A stretch of 64,000 bases of DNA. Origin: Amyloporia xantha. Lineage: Eukaryota > Basidiomycota > Agaricomycetes > Polyporales > Adustoporiaceae. The position numbers and the translations under genes were made by a program. A model generated the notes under the pieces. It did not search any database. It was not told the DNA's origin and was given only the letters and a program-made list of their open reading frames with translations. Below are positions 21,408 to 32,389 of this stretch, in pieces; the first letter of the stretch is position 1, and the number at the start of each line of letters is the position of its first letter. The stretch lies in contig JAYKKR010000003.1 of the NCBI GenBank assembly GCA_036971615.1, forward strand, positions 2,232,001-2,296,000, given 5' to 3'.

Positions 21408-24220
21408 CTACGTAAGAGAGAGGTCCGTCGAGTATGCGGACGAGTTGAACGGCGTCGATGAGGGGGCGACGCTCGACGTGGAGACATTTGACGAGCCCGT
21501 TGCGCTCGCACTGCTGCTGCTACTACCGCTCTGCGTGTGCACGTCCGCGAGCAGCGCGAGGCGGTACACCGTCGACGCCAGCAGCGCCGTGCTCGACGCG
21601 TCCAGGAACGTCGACGTCTCGTTCGCGTAGTTGTGGAACAGCGACACGTTCGTTTGCTAGCGCGCAATCGCGGCAGGGTGCATCGCGTCAGTTACCGTCT
21701 GCGGAACGGACAACGCGGATGCGGGGACGCACCAGATGCGCGTACATGCCGTCGTGGATCTCGCCCACCCAGCTCGCGAGGTCGCTCATCTCGCTCTTCA
21801 TCGAGCTTGCCCACGGCGAGTGCTGCATCGTCGCCAGCACACGGAGCATGCCCGCTGCGGCCCAACCATTGCCTGTCGACCAGAAGCCCGGGTCCTGTCC
21901 CGACCCGAGCAGGATGTGCTGCCAGAGGCCTGCGTGGCTGTTGTACAGGTACGACCGATAGAGCTTGATCTGAGAGTGGAAGTCAGCGCTGCTGCAAGGT
22001 AGCCGAGACGAGACGGGACACACCTGCGTATATGCCTCCGTGAGGAGCGTCTGGTTCCCCGTCAGAACCGCGTAGTACGCAAGGAACGGCGGTACCATGT
22101 ACACGCTGTCCGCCCTGGGCACGCACACGATCGTCAGCGGCAAGAGCGTCACGGACAGGAACACGACTCACCAAAGCTGCACCTGCTCGATCCGATGGCT
22201 GATCGCGCCGTCCGCAGTGCGCGGGACGACCGTGAGTGTGTACTGCAGCTGCTCCGTCGCCGCACGCGCATACGTCACCGCGCCGTCCACGCCCGCGAAC
22301 GGCTCCGGTGCGCCCGTCCAGTCGCGAGCAGCACCGCCTGGCCGATCGACGCGGGGTCCCCCGCTGCGCCGCCCGAGACGTTGACGATCGGCTGCGGGAC
22401 GGACACGTTCGAGCGCGTGCGCAGGACGTCGTACGCGATCTGCAGGACGGGGGCGAGGGCGGACGCGTTGTAGGGCGCGGTGTAGGGCGGGGCTGGCGGT
22501 GGGAGGGACGCGTTGAAGAAGACAGCAAAGGACGGCGCGTCGGACTCGGTCAGCGCCTCGCCCTCGGTGCCGAGTTCCCAGCTACGGGGAGGGATGGGTG
22601 AGTACTACAGAAGTAGGGAGCGGGAGACAGGACGACATGAATTTAAAATAGAATGTACATCCTGGTGTTGGCTCCCATCGGCTAGCGAGCTCATAAAGCT
22701 GGGAGCGCGCCAACACTCGTGCCTACTGCTCAGCTGTCTGCATATGCTGCCACTGTCAGGGGACGTATGATAACCAACGATGTCAGATCTCAACACCAAG
22801 TCTGCGTGCACACAGACATATCAGACCCATAGTCCTCATATGTGCACGGCGCGCTAAAACGGGTGAATCAACGCGACCCAGCGTCTGAGTTTCAGAACTC
22901 ATAAAACGCGCCGAGGGCATGACACGGGTTTGTGACGCCCGGGTCAACCTGTGACCCGACCTGTGAATTACCTGTACGAATCACAGGTGGCCCGTACATG
23001 TTACCTGGGTCGGGTACGGGTATGGCTACCCTTGGAACGGGCAAAACCTAGGTTGACCTGTGATGGGTTTCGGAGACCAAGTTTGAGAGACGTCATGCCA
23101 ATTCTGGCAGGGTGGACGTGCCAGGTGTCTCCGATGTCCATATATATCAGACTGCTCTCCACGTTTCACAAGAAAGCGAACTTTTCATGGAGATGCATGG
23201 ACTTAGCTACGAGTGCCGCTTGTCTCCAGGAGTGACCAAGAATCACGGCGAGACCACCGGAATGTCCGTACGAGCGATCCGAAGCTGTGGGGATTGAGGG
23301 GAGAGCATTTGAAGACTTCCGGTGTCTTCAACACCTGGTTCTTCTCGGTCCCTTCCTCCCCCATTTGCCTGCGGGTAGTCCGCAGATATCTGCAATATAC
23401 CTGCAGGTAGACCCGGATGTAGCTGCACGGGTACGGGTCGGGTACGGTCACAAGTCCCAACCCTCAATTACCTGCAGGTATTACCCACAAGCAACCCGGG
23501 TTAACCCGTGTCACATCTACGTTACGCGCCTGGCCTGACAAATAGGCATAACACTCCCGTCGGGTGAAAGGTCGAGACAGAAGGAAAGTGATACTAGAAT
23601 CATGGGTTCGAGTAGGTCGCTCACAACAGAGCCGCCCGGTGGGCTGTGGCCAGCTAGTCCTAGCCTGATGTATACTGCAAACTCGCGCGCGGTATGCCCT
23701 GATGACATGCCACCATAGCAGCTACCATTCGCGCGGTCCATGCGTGCGACTGCCCCCCCTGCGTCCAAGTCAATAGCATCGCGTTATAGAAGTATGCCAT
23801 CTGAGGCATAACGCTACAATCCCGAATTGAGACTCAACCACTCGCGATATCTCTGGCGGCATCCGCAAGCGATGCGCGGAGGCAGCCAGGATAGGATACC
23901 AAGTGGCGGTATACAGGATGAATGAGAGATCTGGGCTTTGAGGCTGCGAAGGACTTGGTATTGCTAGCTTCGAGAGATTCAACCATGTTTAGAGCACGAA
24001 CATGGAATAACACCTTCCCGAGCTCGATCGAGAGACTGAGGGAGGAAAACGACGCGGAGGGAACTCACGTCTGTTGCGCGCCGAGCCAAAGTTCATCCTT
24101 GACGGCGTCGAGCTGGGCGGTTGACAAATTTTGGGCGCGTGCGGAGAGGGCGGCTGAGAGGAAGATAAGGTGGGCGAGGAGGGCACCCAGGAGCGATCGG
24201 GCACAGCGAGAGGGGAGCAT
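21408..24220 (-). pseudogene. GH105-like six-hairpin glycosidase, copy 3 (frameshift, short tail)
   Basis: Exons 24220-24069, 22581-22172, 22114-22024, 21969-21733 and 21656-21408. The G-run in exon 2 has five bases, as in copy 1, and exon 3 is in frame, but at about 22,321 the word caattcgcg is cagtcgcg, a net loss of one base that breaks exon 2. The C-terminus is the short X-type tail without an anchor. Upstream it carries flank D, so this gene is divergently paired with the MFS transporter pseudogene that starts at 25,499. Confidence 0.7.
22920..23513. mobile_element. Intron-1 inverted-repeat element, copy in unit 3
   Basis: Same element at the same intronic site, one base shorter because of a G-run near 23,288. 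Copied with the GH105 gene. Confidence 0.5.
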
Positions 24221-24620
24221 AGAAGGGAGCGTGATAAAGAGGGATGGAGACAGAGGTGGACGTGTCGGACGGCGGGGACGGGCAGAAGACTTGCATGGCT
24301 GCTGCTTGGCATCGACACGTCCCGTCAAACACTCCAACAGCTGCCATCGCGTCGCTCCTAGAGCGGGCGGGCGTCTTCCCCATGCTAGACCACATCGGGA
24401 GCACGTCACGCCTGACTTCAGATCGGCGATTGGCGCCAGCTGCTCCGCGTCCCCTGCGACTGCTGCTCATTCTAGGTTTCTCTTTCTTTTTTTCCTGGAA
24501 TCCTCGTCTGCAGCCAAGTGCCAAGCATCTGTTGCATATGCCGATAGCTTTGCAACGCCTACGAGCCTCGGCTCCACAAACTCAACGTTAAGCGTTGGCC
24601 ATGGAGAGACCCGGACTCGC

Positions 24621-24635
24621 CCCCGCTGATCGGGG
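24621..24635. promoter_or_regulatory. CCG-N5-CGG palindrome in the divergent promoter
   Basis: CCCCGCTGATCGGGG is a perfect inverted repeat with a 5-bp centre, of the form bound by fungal Zn2Cys6 regulators. It is unchanged at 48,303-48,317 and 58,228-58,242, although neighbouring bases differ. Its function is inferred only from form and position. Confidence 0.3.
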
Positions 24636-24732
24636 CAGGTTAACATTACACGACGCACTCTAATTCGCGGCTCTCAGCTTCATTACGTAGTGTTCGGTCT
24701 GCAAATGTCAATGTCTGGTCTTCACTACCATT

Positions 24733-25323
24733 ATGTCATGCCAACACAGATGTAGTCTGATTCTTCTGGCAGTGCTACTCTCCAGGAGGAATTGTTTTAT
24801 CTTACTGGTCTCAGTCGATCTGTCACGCCCAGGTTCTGGTTACAACCGAGAGCCATGCCTTTCCTTGTTGTCGACTGCGAAGTGGACAACTTTGCGGCAC
24901 GGTCCACTGGTACGTTTTTATGTGCGATTGTTTTGTCGTGGCCTGTATGTACTGCATATGACGGTACGTAGCCCCATGTCCACTCTCATGCGCTTACAGA
25001 CTGTAGCAGGACATATGTCTGATAAGCCACTACAGTGTAGTCTCAAATCTTTGGTATTTTGGAACCATGTCAGTGACGGCGTGCCGTGCGGCGTCCCATG
25101 GAAGGCCCAGGAAGCGGTATTCCGAAGCTCATCGACAGATGACCGGCCTTCTATCAGTGTATTGTGGAGAGTCTATACGCCCTGCACTCGCAATCGTAGT
25201 GGTGTGTCTCGTCACCTTACTCGGATGTGCCGTCAGGTGAACGATGGCAGGAGTCGTATAGAGCCTCGAAGATTAGAACGGATAAATTCCTCCTGTCCGA
25301 CTCGGCTGATTTGCGAACAGTGA
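24733..25323 (+). other. Long open frame in flank D, coding status doubtful
   Basis: A 196-codon frame with a hydrophobic start (MSCQHRCSLILLAVLL), then a Cys/Arg-rich stretch without a recognisable domain. It stays open in two other copies (48,415-48,960 and 58,340-58,900). The copy-5 version contains a 15-bp in-frame insertion at 58,478-58,492. It lies wholly in an intergenic promoter region, so chance openness is the leading explanation. Confidence 0.2.
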
Positions 25324-25498
25324 GCCTTCTATAGGTCCTTGTGTCCGCTCTTTCATCGCCCGATGATCATATGAGCTCCAGGATGAGTCTTCCATGCAAA
25401 CAGGGTGCTATCATGTGTCCTCAATATATATAATCCTCCACCGACTTCCCCTCACTGGTAAGATTTGCCTCGTCCATCTTGCCGAGCATTCGTCTGCG

Positions 25499-26890
25499 AT
25501 GGACGTCTCTGAGGAGAAGGTGCTCCCCGCGGATGTTTCGCAGCTCTCGTACGAAAACGGAGCCATCGAGGGCCGGCGCGTCTTGCGCAAGTTGGACTGG
25601 CGCCTGCTTCCGTTCGTGTCGGTTCTGTACCTTCTCGCATTCTTGTGAGTCGTCTATGAGCATTCCTACTGTGGTCAGGTGTGCAAAAGTGTATTCTGCA
25701 GAGACCGTACCAATGTAGGCACGTCAACGGCCCAGTTCCACATTCCGCAATCTTTGGAGACGCTGATGTTCTGTCTTCTACTGCTAGGCAATGCCAAGAT
25801 CGCAGGCTTAACGACAGACTTACACCTAACTGGGGTCCAATTCAATCTTTGCTCGGCCATGTTCTTCGTAAGCCGCTTTGCAGATTTATAAGTGCTGAGG
25901 ATTCAGTGCGCTCTGGCTGATAGATACCGTACTGCTTGTTGGACATACCCTCGTTCGTCCACTGACCCTAAAGCAGTCTTATTGATGCTTGATCGGGATC
26001 CATAGAAATGTAGCACTGAAATACTTCAAGCCGTCACGCTGGAGTGCGCGCAAACGTTCCCTCTGCTCCTTAACCGTGCACTGAAACGCTCACTCGCAGT
26101 ACCTTTGATCATGTTTTGCTGGGGTGCCATCTTGGTTTCTATGGCATTCGTCAAGGATTTCAGCGGGCTGATGGTGTATGTTCGCGACCTGTCGCGTGTA
26201 TCCGTTTCTCTCACATTGACTACGGCGGTAGGACGCGAGTATTCATGGGAGCAACAGAGGTATTTCAACGTTTCGTACGGTAAAAAAAAACATGACTTTG
26301 ACGACGTCCAGTCCGGCCTCTTTCCAGGTGTATCTTTCTACCTCTGTCTGTGGTATCCTCGGGCAGCTCAAGCCCAGCGTCTTTCCATCTTTCTTTCTGC
26401 GTCAAGCCTGGCCGGTGCGCTTAGCCCTGCCTCGTCCTACGACGTTCTCATTTTTCTCAAGGTGCTTTTGGGGGACTTTTGGCTTACGCTATCGAGAAAA
26501 TGGATGGGTCGGTTGGAGTGTTTGCTCGCGTTGAATATGAGTCGTACTCATGCGTTTCACGCAGGATCGCAGGGCTTGCGGGGTGGTCGTGGATAGTAAG
26601 CCCATGATAATACATACAACGTGCCACTTGCTCATCACACAATAAGTTCGTGCTGGAGGGACTATGTAAGCCCTCATTCGTTAGTGCGGTATTGACTCTG
26701 GCTCACGTGTATGGAAGTAACGGTTGTAATCGCTGTCCTTTCATCTCTGTACATGGAAGACGTGCGTTTGGAATTTCTAGCACCATCACCGAATACGAGC
26801 TTGACAATTTGCATGGCGACAGTACCCAGAGACAGCATCTTTTCTTACCAGCAAAGAGAGGGAATGGCTCGTACAGACCAAGCCGCGCGC
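25499..26890 (+). pseudogene. Anion:cation-type MFS transporter, truncated pseudogene
   Basis: The N-terminal half of a major facilitator of the allantoate/nicotinate permease-like (ACS) family. Exon 1 begins MDVSEEKVLPADVSQLSYE and contains LDWRLLPFVSVLYLLAFL (TM1). Later exons read DRTNVG, NAKIAGLTTDLHLTGVQFN, NVALKYFKPSRW, PLIMFCWGAILVSMAF, GLFPGVSFYLCLWYPRAAQ, AFGGLLAYAIEKMDG and GLAGWSWI, and finally SKEREWLVQTK of the central loop. The segment before NVALKYF is degraded and contains a stop near 25,995. The junction after DRTNVG needs a GC-AG intron. Homology stops at about 26,890, where GC-rich sequence begins, so TM7-12 are missing. It is divergently paired with GH105 copy 3. Confidence 0.75.
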
Positions 26891-27800
26891 GCGTTTTGTG
26901 AGCACGTGATTACCGGGTACCTTGGCGGTTTCGGAACGGCACGCCGGAGCCGCTGCGCGCGCAGTGGACGCGGGTCCTGGTGACGGGCGTGTACCGTGCT
27001 GGTGACGCTTCTTTCCTTAAGCGGCGAGTCACCACGGGTCACCACCTGGGTCACCAATAGGGTGCGGTACCCCGGAATATACTCTATATTGGAGGCGGTG
27101 CCAAATGATGACCGCATATGGCGCATACGCAGATGCCGAGCTTCGGCCCACCGCACTTCGCCACCGGGGCGATCCTCCATCACAGCTTCGCCGAGCCTGT
27201 GCCTTCCAGAACGTCTGGGTATTGGAAACTGCGGGGACCCCCGTACTACGGGGCTGCGGGGTGCTACGGCGGCGACGTCGCGGCATATAACTTGAGTGGC
27301 TGGACGCGTCGCGGCATCACGGCTGATGTGGCTAACCCCCCACGGCCATACTTTCCACGTGACCAATACTCTCGCATCGGGGGCGGCGCGCCTCCCCGCC
27401 CCTTGCGCCGCCTTCCCCGCCACCTTCCCCGCCGCCCCTAGCGTTGCGTTCTCTGCCTGCCCCTGCCTCGCATTCCTGACTTTTCCACACTTATATATCT
27501 TCAATTCTATATTACTGTGATAACGCCAAACCACTTCATGGTGTCGCTGAGAGTGGCGCGCGTGGTGGCGGGACCGTCGGGCGGCGGGGAGGGTCAGTCA
27601 CGTGGCACGTGTTGAATATCATTCCGTACGCAGAAACAAGGTTTGGAACGTTGATATTCCGTCGGGCGGAACTCCAATCCAAAACCGGCCGTGCCTGAAT
27701 TCCCGTAGTCCCCGTAGTCCCCGTTGTACGGGGATCCCCGTAGTTTCCATTTCCCGGATGTCCTCGTGCCTTCCCAGTCTGACGACAGCTGACTGCTGCT
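26891..27800. other. GC-rich block abutting the MFS truncation, no recognised gene
   Basis: Its composition differs sharply from the neighbours. It contains repeated GGGTCACCA words near 27,030-27,055 and several short open frames with biased composition. An inverted repeat spans 27,224-27,748. It could be a non-autonomous mobile element or its relic that truncated the transporter, but I find no clear ends or target duplication. Confidence 0.4.
27224..27748. repeat. Imperfect inverted repeat, arms about 45-60 bp
   Basis: Left arm near 27,224-27,270 reads ggaaactgcggggaccccc and continues with gtactacgggg. The right arm, read in reverse complement from 27,748 to about 27,690, reads ggaaactacggggatcccc and continues with gtacaacggggactacgggg. 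The arms are separated by about 430 bp. Outside the arms the similarity ends after a few tens of bases. The right arm also has a small tandem repeat of the word CCCGTAGTC. Confidence 0.55.
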
Positions 27801-28484
27801 GTGCATTAAAGTGCTTACCCGCAGTCGCTCCTTACAGTCGGTGGAGAGCAAACACCTTTTCTGCGAGGATATATGTACTACATATTCGAATTTCAATGGG
27901 GCGATGGAACCACAACAATTCTGTCGAGTTTGAAATATCTATTGTCAACGGGCATCGACCCCTCTGTTTGAATGTGCTGCTAGGAGTCCGGACTGAAAAT
28001 TGCTTTCGAAGTCTGCTCTCAAAAGCATTGTGATAAATGCGTACCAAGGGGTTGGGTGAGCGGCCTCCTCCGCCGCAAGTACCACCTACATATATGAGGC
28101 TTGGAACTCAGAGTCACAGTCAGAAGGGAAGGTCAAAGTTCATGGAAGACTTAAGACTGAAGGAGGCTAGACTCAATGAGACTGGAGGGCGTCGTGACGA
28201 GCGCTGATCTGCCTCTGCTGCATGCGAACAATGCGCAGAAGTCACCCACCGATTGCTCCCTGATCATGTTCGTTTGCCAGACACTCACCACCCTACCTCA
28301 AGCGCCTCTAGAAAGTGTGATTTCGATCCGCCAACTTGAAGATAGATATGACTTCGGGTTAATCTCGAAGAATTTCGAGCATGCTAACCGGGCAGTTCCG
28401 CTCAAGTCCCAAGATGGCGTCGACGAGAGGCAAAAAGTATACTGTCGAGGGAAATAAAGTAGACTACAGGGAAATAATCGACAC
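27801..28484. other. Intergenic, nothing recognised
   Basis: Single-copy sequence between the GC-rich block and the 3' end of SEC13. Only short open frames without recognisable domains. Confidence 0.5.
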
Positions 28485-29871
28485 CTAGCTTGTCATATCG
28501 CTCACGCATTCCCAGACTCCCTTCAAGTTCTCCTTCCATAATGTGACCTTCCCGTCGCCACAGCTGACTGCCAAGATGTTCCCAGCGAGACTCCATGACA
28601 CACGCCAGACCACGTCCGGGAACTTGCCGGCAGGCGCGGACGTGCTCGAGGTCGGTGAAACTGATGCTGACGACGGGTCCAGCGCTGTCTTGACCCAAGA
28701 CGATGTCGGCGTGTCTTTTGTCCAAATGAGGACGGTTTTGTCCTGCCGAAGCGTGCGCTAGTAAGCTCAATACCAAGAGGCCACTCACGATACGCGCACC
28801 TGTGAAGCAGTCGCAATGTAGCTCCTCGGCAGCCCAATATTCGGCGCCCACGCCACGTCGCGCACCCAGTCCGTGTGCCCCTCGAGCACCTCCTCCTCAA
28901 CCCACGCCTGCGTGTCGTCGCGGAAGCCCCAGATCTTCACGAGGTTGTCGCAGCCGGCACTCGCGAAGCGCTTCACGCCCTGTGGCGCAGCTGGCGGCTG
29001 GCCAGGGATGGTCGCGCTTGGCTGTGGCGCAATGAGCGACCCGGGTTGCACGGCGGGCGCCCAGGAGACGGCGTTGCAGCCGATGGCGTGCCCTTCGAAG
29101 ACATCGGCGCCCCACTGACCGTCGTCTGTATAACATGGAATGTCAGGGGGCTGTGGAGGAACGCTGGTGAGATACACACTTTTGAATGTGAGCACAGAGA
29201 TCGTCCCGTCCGAGGACGCGCACGCGAGAATAGCGCCCAGTTCATGAGGGGCCCACGACACAGAGTTCACTACGCGTCACAGCCTAGTCAAGCAGTCTAA
29301 GAATGAGAACATGAAACGAGCGCACCTGAGGCTTTGTGTAAAGTATGCTCCTTGATCTTTGCCCATCCACCGGTGGAGGGGCCCTGTGCAGGCTGCTCCT
29401 TCCAAATGATGACCTTGCCATCGTACGAGCATGACGCGAGAATGTGCCCAAATTTCGGGTGCGCCCAGGAGACTTGCCAGACGGGACCAGTGTGCCTAGG
29501 AGGGTCATAATAATCAGCATATACATAAGCCAAGTAACGCGCCATATTGCATTGAAAGACCATGCGCACCCTTTCAATGTCTGTCCCGACTTCGCAGTCT
29601 CGCCATCTACAACATCAAACACTCTCACTGTGCGATCCGAAGAGCAAGTCGCGAGTCGTTTTCCATAGTAGTCGAGCTGCGCATCATGCTAGGATAAAGA
29701 ACATATTGTTATTTGTGTGTTCCTACCAATGGCGCATAGACGTACGATCATGTCCTCATGGGACGTTTCTATTGGGATGGGATCCGCGGCATTTGTGGTG
29801 GAGGCCTAAAGCACAAAGCTAAACATTCAGCATAAGAGAACACGCGAAATGAACAGCAGAGCCTTCACCAT
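28485..29871 (-). CDS. SEC13: SEC13, COPII outer-coat and nuclear-pore WD40 protein
   Basis: SEC13 pairs with SEC31 in the COPII cage on ER exit vesicles and also sits in the Nup84-type nuclear pore subcomplex and the SEA complex. Seven exons, all with GT-AG borders: 29871-29869, 29805-29746, 29688-29570, 29495-29326, 29269-29180, 29125-28800 and 28742-28485, totalling 1026 nt or 341 aa. WD40 blades are readable in order: [36 protein letters not shown] with [39 protein letters not shown] with [25 protein letters not shown], and [19 protein letters not shown] with VTLWKE. The first exon is only the start codon, with an intron directly after ATG. An insertion-like Pro/Gln/Ala loop ([18 protein letters not shown]) lies between blades. 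It is single-copy in the window and appears intact. Confidence 0.92.
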
Positions 29872-29944
29872 TTTGTTACAGAGGTTTCGAGCAAGCGGAC
29901 GACGTGGACCAGCACAAGCATAGTGACGCGTAGTGGTTCGATTG

Positions 29945-29954
29945 ATCACGTGAT
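29945..29954. promoter_or_regulatory. ATCACGTGAT palindrome upstream of SEC13
   Basis: A perfect 10-bp E-box-type palindrome 74 bp before the SEC13 start codon. RTCACGTGAY is the consensus of Cbf1-like bHLH factors and a common fungal promoter element. Related TCACGTG words occur elsewhere in the window, so specificity is unproven. Confidence 0.35.
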
Positions 29955-30405
29955 TACGTTGTGGTGAATCGAACCGGTCGCGCGGCCTATCACCTGAAAG
30001 CATCCTTGTAGACAATCTGGCCAGAGAATTGTAGAATTGTATATTCGATTACCGTACGGTACATCGGAGCTGCTAATATACATATAACGTGGGAGGAATG
30101 GATCTATTGCAGAATCAGACTCGAACTTGAGCGAGCGAATGAATGTCGGTGGTAGGCATCGCGGATGCTGAGGTATGTAAACCGTTGCATACAGCAAAAA
30201 CACAAGAAACGGCGCAAGAATATCTGTGAGGAACTGGTCCTTGGCGAACATCTCTCGCAGGCGAATGGGCGATGAAGTGATTCTTGGAAAGAGAACTTGA
30301 TTATTTGAGGATGAAGATGCCAATGGATCCGAGCACACCACCCAAGAGATCAAGATCAGAGTGAGACGATATTGCTATACAACGAGTGTGTATCTGGTGA
30401 GTATA
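29955..30405. other. Intergenic between SEC13 and the DUF6534 gene
   Basis: It contains the SEC13 promoter and the 3' region of the DUF6534 gene. A 135-codon minus-strand frame (29,946-30,353) crosses it, but it lies beyond the DUF6534 stop codon and resembles no family I know. Confidence 0.5.
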
Positions 30406-32389
30406 TCAGGGGCTACGCTCCGTGATGATGACTGAGTCACGCGGGAACGCTGAGGTCATGAGAGGGTCGACCACAGAAGAGAACTGTGTGCCACGGTGGG
30501 TCAGTATTGACGTTAGCAGTCTCGTGTCTCACAAAATCCCGGCTTACTTGAGGGCCAGAAGGTCCAAGATGGCTCGCTCCCCACGTACTACCACTCGAGA
30601 CGTCGAACTTGCCAAATGCACGGACAGCGGGAGTAAAGCTATTTTCCAGGATGGATGTCCGGGCATTGAGATTGGCGAGTAACGAGTTGACGTAGACTTG
30701 ACACCACCAATGAGCAGGTACACCAGTATGAAGGATACGAGTTTGACATACGTTTACTCAGGATGAAGTAGAAGGCAAAGTAGACAAACATGTCGGGAAG
30801 GACCGTGAACTGGGACGAGTGTATTCCGGGGTCAGTAAAAGATTTCACTGAAGAGGTGAGACAGGCTGACAGTAATGAGGCATAAAATCGCGCAGATGCT
30901 ACTCAAACAGGATCAGCGGTCGAAGAAGGCAATACTCAAGAGCTTACCTCGTGAGCAACCCAGTGTTGATACTGTACATCATCAGCACTGAGATCATGGA
31001 GTCCGAACTGATGTATGGAAAGGATGAGGATTCAGGCCGCGCTAGACAAACGAGAATGTCATACCTTCTGATGCCCGTACGTAAGCGCCTCAAAAACATA
31101 CACTGTGAGACCGTGATCACGCCGTCTGCGATGACCTCACACCCGAAGCCGACATACAGACTCCACTGTCAAGAGTACACTCTTAATGTAGAACTCCACA
31201 TGAGTGTGACGTGATCATACCGCAAAGTCGTGAAGTTGTTGGTAAGAGCTACTCCGCATCCTGTGTACAAAAGTCAGCTTCAAGGCGCCCAAGCCTTGGT
31301 CGCGAGATCTTACCCTCGGGCAGCGAAGTCTACCAGCAGTGTTTCGTCAGCGGTGGATCGTAAATGCACAATATTCTAATCACTCACAGAAAGCATCTCC
31401 TACAAAGACGGTCGTGTCGTTATTCAGAACTATGTAAGAATAGAAAAATATTGAAGTTGGTCCTACCTGCGATATACAATGATAGGATGCCCTACGCAAA
31501 GTTGTAAGCAGTGATATGTTACTAGACACCATTGGACTAACAATCATGAGGGGTAGAATGAGTCCCCTCCCGCTGACTTGAGTGATGTGAGACCGTTTTC
31601 GTTGATTATAGTACGTAAAACTCACGCTTCCACAGTCGATGACTGAAAATCCTGAAAGGCAGTGAATGACATTAGTATCCGCTGGATGACGTCTTCGAAA
31701 ATATGCCCACCCTCGCACGATGATGTTACTGATGTTCTAAAGGCGAACATCAATGAGGTTTCGACGTTTCAATAATCACATAAAAATACCGACCGATACT
31801 ATGATCATAGTCTGTATCCGAAGTTTGATTAGCTACCGCAAGAGGCACTCAACCCGACGCACCATGATACTCCTACAAATAAGGATAATTTATCGTCAAA
31901 AGAACACTCAGCGAATGGCACTTCATATCTCTCACCAGACGGGCTTCTCAATCCCCTGCGGATCCGCGAAATGCAACACCAGGTAGTAATACAAGCCATG
32001 CATGATTAGTGCCATGTGCAGAGTGTCGAGGAGCCTGGCATACGATTTCTATTAGTTGAGAGTTCGACAATAATCGAATGAACAGTCGCCTACCATAGAA
32101 CGAATACCTGTATTGTCAGATAGCGATAAGTCGCCCGATATACACGTAGTGCTGTCAAGCGACATTGACAGCGTGACGGCACTCACCAGCCATCTCAAGA
32201 TCGGAGCATCTCTGGGATGCTGCTTGTAGTAGAAAAATGCCTGGAGACTCGTGATTCCATACAAGCTGTCAAACGTCGCTCGCTCCCGGTCAGCTGCAAG
32301 GCTTTGAATGCAGGGAGATGCTAGGCTACTCACATTGCAGTTGCGAATTGCCCTAGAAACGCCGCCCCCAAGGTGCCGTTGAATTGCAT
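30406..32389 (-). CDS. DUF6534-type seven-TM membrane protein
   Basis: An integral membrane protein of unknown function from a family greatly expanded in Agaricomycetes. The gene has many very short exons. The first are 32389-32334 (MQFNGTLGAAFLGQF), 32265-32187 (LYGITSLQAFFYYKQHPRD), 32107-32094 (14 nt, VFVLW) and 32034-31936 (LLDTLHMALIMHGLYYYL). Later ones read FSHRLWKLSGRG, WSLYVGFGCEVIADGVITV, SSDSMISVLMMYSINTGLL, ICAILCLIT, DMFVYFAFYFILSK and LYVNSLLANLNAR, the family's signature ending. The last exon, 30483-30406, ends ITERSP. Family hallmarks are the QHPRD loop after TM1, the LDTLH motif and the C-terminal NSLLANLNAR. Splice phases join wherever I checked, so it is probably intact; exact borders of the middle exons are uncertain. 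Confidence 0.85.

Larger units (their letters stand above)
11642..21531. repeat. Tandem unit 2 (about 9,890 bp)
   Basis: Second complete unit, collinear with unit 1 from the last exon of GH105 copy 2 to the last exon of GH105 copy 3. It differs mainly by short indels in G, C or A runs, for example in the G-run near 16,314, the G-run near 19,012 and the C-run near 19,998. Confidence 0.9.
24221..25498. promoter_or_regulatory. Flank D: divergent GH105/MFS intergenic region
   Basis: About 1.28 kb between the minus-strand GH105 start (24,220) and the plus-strand MFS start (25,499). A TATA-like word (atatatataatcc) near 25,425 lies about 75 bp before the MFS start. A palindrome CCCCG-CTGAT-CGGGG is at 24,621-24,635. 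A 196-codon plus-strand open frame (24,733-25,323) has no recognised domain. The region recurs at 48,021-49,182 and 57,951-59,122. Confidence 0.45.

Noticed and set aside
29946..30353. 135-codon minus-strand frame with hydrophobic stretches as extra exons of the DUF6534 gene
   Set aside because: The gene's own last exon (30,483-30,406) ends in phase with a stop codon, and the frame beyond it shows no family motifs.
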